From Pseudorhodoplanes sp. (GTDB taxonomy: Bacteria; Pseudomonadota; Alphaproteobacteria; Rhizobiales; Xanthobacteraceae), in contig JAVSMS010000001.1 in the NCBI GenBank assembly GCA_032027085.1, positions 3,759,730 to 3,823,729 on the forward strand: 64,000 nt of DNA. The letters run 5' to 3'. A program made the translations under genes and the position numbers. The notes under the pieces were generated by a model. It was not told where the DNA came from, did not search any database, and saw only the letters and a list, made by a program, of their open reading frames with translations. Numbering within the stretch: the stretch's first letter is position 1; every line of letters starts with the position of its first letter. Below are positions 57,208 to 64,000 of the stretch, in pieces.

Positions 57208-58581
57208 ATGCGCGTTCGAACCGACATCTGGAATCAACTCGGCGGCAACACGGCAGGCAGCGGGTTCCGCCTCGTCAACAGTACAGTCGCCAATGCCTGG
57301 AAATGGGAATTTGGCAGCATCGGTGAATGCGGTACGCGAAGCCCCGTCATCGGGCCTGACGGAACGATCTTCGTCGGCAACGGCGGTGGCGAATTGATCG
57401 CGATTCAGCCCACTGGCTACGCAAAATGGAGAATCACTATCGGCGGCCCCGCGCTCGGCGTGCAAACCCCAGCGGTGGCAGACGATGGAGTGATCTATTG
57501 CGTTTGCACGCCGCCGCCGACTGTCACTGACCATCGAACCTCCGGCGAGCGGGGTCTGCCGAGTTTTGTCGTCGCAGTGCTGTCTGATGGAACAGTGCGC
57601 TGGCGCGTGCCGATCCGATCCCTCCCCGACCTGTACGGGAGCGCACACGGCGTTTTTCTGGGTGCACCCCGCGTTGTCTCGGGACCGCAAGGGGTTGCCA
57701 GAATCGTCTTCGTGCTGCGCTACGAACTGATGGTGCAGTATCCCGAGATCGGCGGTGTGGGGCCGTCATTCGTGCTTGCACTGGCGATCGTGGACGAGCG
57801 AGGGCGCTTTCTCCTGTTCAACCGTTATGAGGAACAGAAGCTCTTTGTTGATGCACATGGGGGCGGCGGCTTTGGCGACATCTTCGGCGCATCTCTCGGA
57901 GATGCGCCGGAACACGGGCTGGCGAAAGGTGCGCAGCCCTGCCTCGACACGCCCGTCGTTTTCGGATCATTTCCAGCGCGGGAGCCTTGGACGATCGTCG
58001 CACATGGACAACAGGGGCTCTACAAGTTTTCCTGGAGCGAAGCGGAAGGTGCGCTCACGCGCGCGCCAGAACTCTTTCCGCTTGCGAAGTCGTATCCCGC
58101 ACCGGCCGCGTTTCCAAACGGGCTGATGACCGGCGGCAGCGTCAATTCGGCTACTCTGATCGATCCTGAGACGCTGACGCGGCATGTTCCGCAAGCAACT
58201 TCCCTTGGTGGCCGGAGCACAGTGGCCGGGGGTCTGCGGCAGATGTATTTCGTCGTTCGGTCCGGCACCCTTCTGGCAGTGGATTCCAACGGCAGCATCT
58301 GGATGCGGCGCAACCTCAGAGGCGCCAGCGTCGCATTCCCGGCGGTTTCAGCAAACCACGTGCACGTCTCAACAACGGAAGGGCTCGAGACATTCTCGCT
58401 CGATCTGGAGCCTGTAGCCTTCCGAAAAAATGGGTTGGCCGGCTATTCCTCGCCCGCCATCGGACCGGACGGCACCGTTTACATCATCGGCGGACAACGC
58501 CTCTTCGCAGTCTTCGATGCAAATACCCCGCCATCACCAAGAGTAAGAGATCACCGATCGCCGGGGAGCAATCACATCTAG
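57208..58581 (+). CDS. PQQ-like beta-propeller repeat protein
   Basis: 457 residues from ATG 57208 with GGGAG eight bases upstream (TTG 57184 and GTG 57199 are weaker). The chain is a set of blade repeats: SPVIGPDGTIFVGNGGGELIAI, TPAVADDGVIYCV, GGLRQMYFVVRSGTLLAVDSNGSIWMRRNL and SSPAIGPDGTVYIIGGQRLFAV. This 'P-x-I-G-x-D-G-T-x-Y-v-g' spacing is the PQQ/BamB-type propeller. No signal peptide is visible, so it is cytosolic or its export differs. No PQQ-ligand residues can be recognised; a scaffold role is likelier than dehydrogenase. It is the only plus-strand gene between rpoC and the ribosomal genes. Confidence 0.75.
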   Translation: MRVRTDIWNQLGGNTAGSGFRLVNSTVANAWKWEFGSIGECGTRSPVIGPDGTIFVGNGGGELIAIQPTGYAKWRITIGGPALGVQTPAVADDGVIYCVCTPPPTVTDHRTSGERGLPSFVVAVLSDGTVRWRVPIRSLPDLYGSAHGVFLGAPRVVSGPQGVARIVFVLRYELMVQYPEIGGVGPSFVLALAIVDERGRFLLFNRYEEQKLFVDAHGGGGFGDIFGASLGDAPEHGLAKGAQPCLDTPVVFGSFPAREPWTIVAHGQQGLYKFSWSEAEGALTRAPELFPLAKSYPAPAAFPNGLMTGGSVNSATLIDPETLTRHVPQATSLGGRSTVAGGLRQMYFVVRSGTLLAVDSNGSIWMRRNLRGASVAFPAVSANHVHVSTTEGLETFSLDLEPVAFRKNGLAGYSSPAIGPDGTVYIIGGQRLFAVFDANTPPSPRVRDHRSPGSNHI

Positions 58582-58588
58582 TCCAGCA

Positions 58589-58620
58589 AAAAGGCCGCCC
58601 ATTGCACCGGGCGGCCTTTT
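58589..58620. terminator. Bidirectional rho-independent terminator after rpoC and the propeller gene
   Basis: AAAAGGCCGCCC (58589-58600), loop ATTGCACC, GGGCGGCCTTTT (58609-58620): a perfect 12-bp stem with a T run on each strand (TTTT on plus, TTTTT on minus). It lies 7 bp after the plus-strand propeller stop and 21 bp after the rpoC stop, ending both. Confidence 0.92.
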
Positions 58621-58641
58621 CGATGTCGTAGCCTGCGGCTG

Positions 58642-62844
<4,203 letters not shown>

Positions 62845-62954
62845 CGTCGTCTCCTCGACCGGCGGGCCAGGTCCTTTGAAAATCTTGCCCTGTGGTCGTC
62901 TATCGGTTTCGCAGTGACCGGGACGGCGCCTTCGCCGTCCCGTCTCGTTCGCGA

Positions 62955-64000
<1,046 letters not shown>

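Overview
The window is GC-rich alphaproteobacterial chromosome. The order of the ribosomal operons, the ATP12 chaperone, the class I PHA synthase and the GGGTTTCGCTGCGCTCAACCC-type palindromic repeats fit a Hyphomicrobiales genome of the Bradyrhizobium/Afipia/Xanthobacteraceae kind. This placement rests on protein sequence and gene order, not on a marker-gene tree.

Layout: (1) 1-9.6 kb is a patchwork of small stress and envelope genes: a secreted cyclase-family enzyme cut by the window edge, a PRC-barrel protein, a VOC protein, a PPOX-fold stress protein, a DUF2214-like membrane protein, a periplasmic FKBP, an OmpA-like protein, the carboxylase subunit PccB, and membrane or secreted proteins of unknown role. 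Between the PPOX gene and its nearest upstream gene lie about 550 bp without a credible gene, headed by a near-consensus TTGACA promoter: a candidate structured RNA or long leader. A 245/212-bp tandem repeat follows the FKBP gene's ribosome binding site. (2) 9.7-13 kb holds a translationally coupled fliK-like/flhX-like pair, an N-terminally shortened Dps and an ATP12 chaperone. (3) 13.3-19.1 kb holds phaC, an IS630-type element inserted exactly into the TA of the phaC stop codon, a SulP-STAS-cNMP transporter and a HAD phosphatase that appears to start at CTG. (4) 19.5-24.4 kb is a three-gene 2-oxoacid (probably 2-oxoglutarate) oxidoreductase set. (5) 24.4-27.1 kb is an Lrp/rocD/amidinohydrolase cassette for ornithine and arginine-type amino acids. 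(6) 27.2-35.9 kb holds a diguanylate cyclase, an RluC-type pseudouridine synthase, rarA, a Deg protease, a membrane-anchored spermidine-synthase-like protein and an ankyrin protein.

(7) 36-64 kb is the translation/transcription superoperon, all on the minus strand: rpoB (partial), rpoC, then rpsL-rpsG-fusA-tuf, the S10 and spc clusters, secY-adk and rpsM-rpsK-rpoA-rplQ. Many genes are coupled by ATGA/GTGA overlaps. A guanine deaminase gene and an opposite-strand beta-propeller gene separate rpoC from rpsL, behind a bidirectional terminator. Adenylate kinase carries a 118-residue Lys/Arg/Ala-rich histone-H1-like tail.

There is no CRISPR array, rRNA or recognisable tRNA. The most promising unexplained items are the promoter-headed non-coding stretch at 2690-3231, the tailed adenylate kinase, and the IS insertion that regenerates the phaC stop codon.
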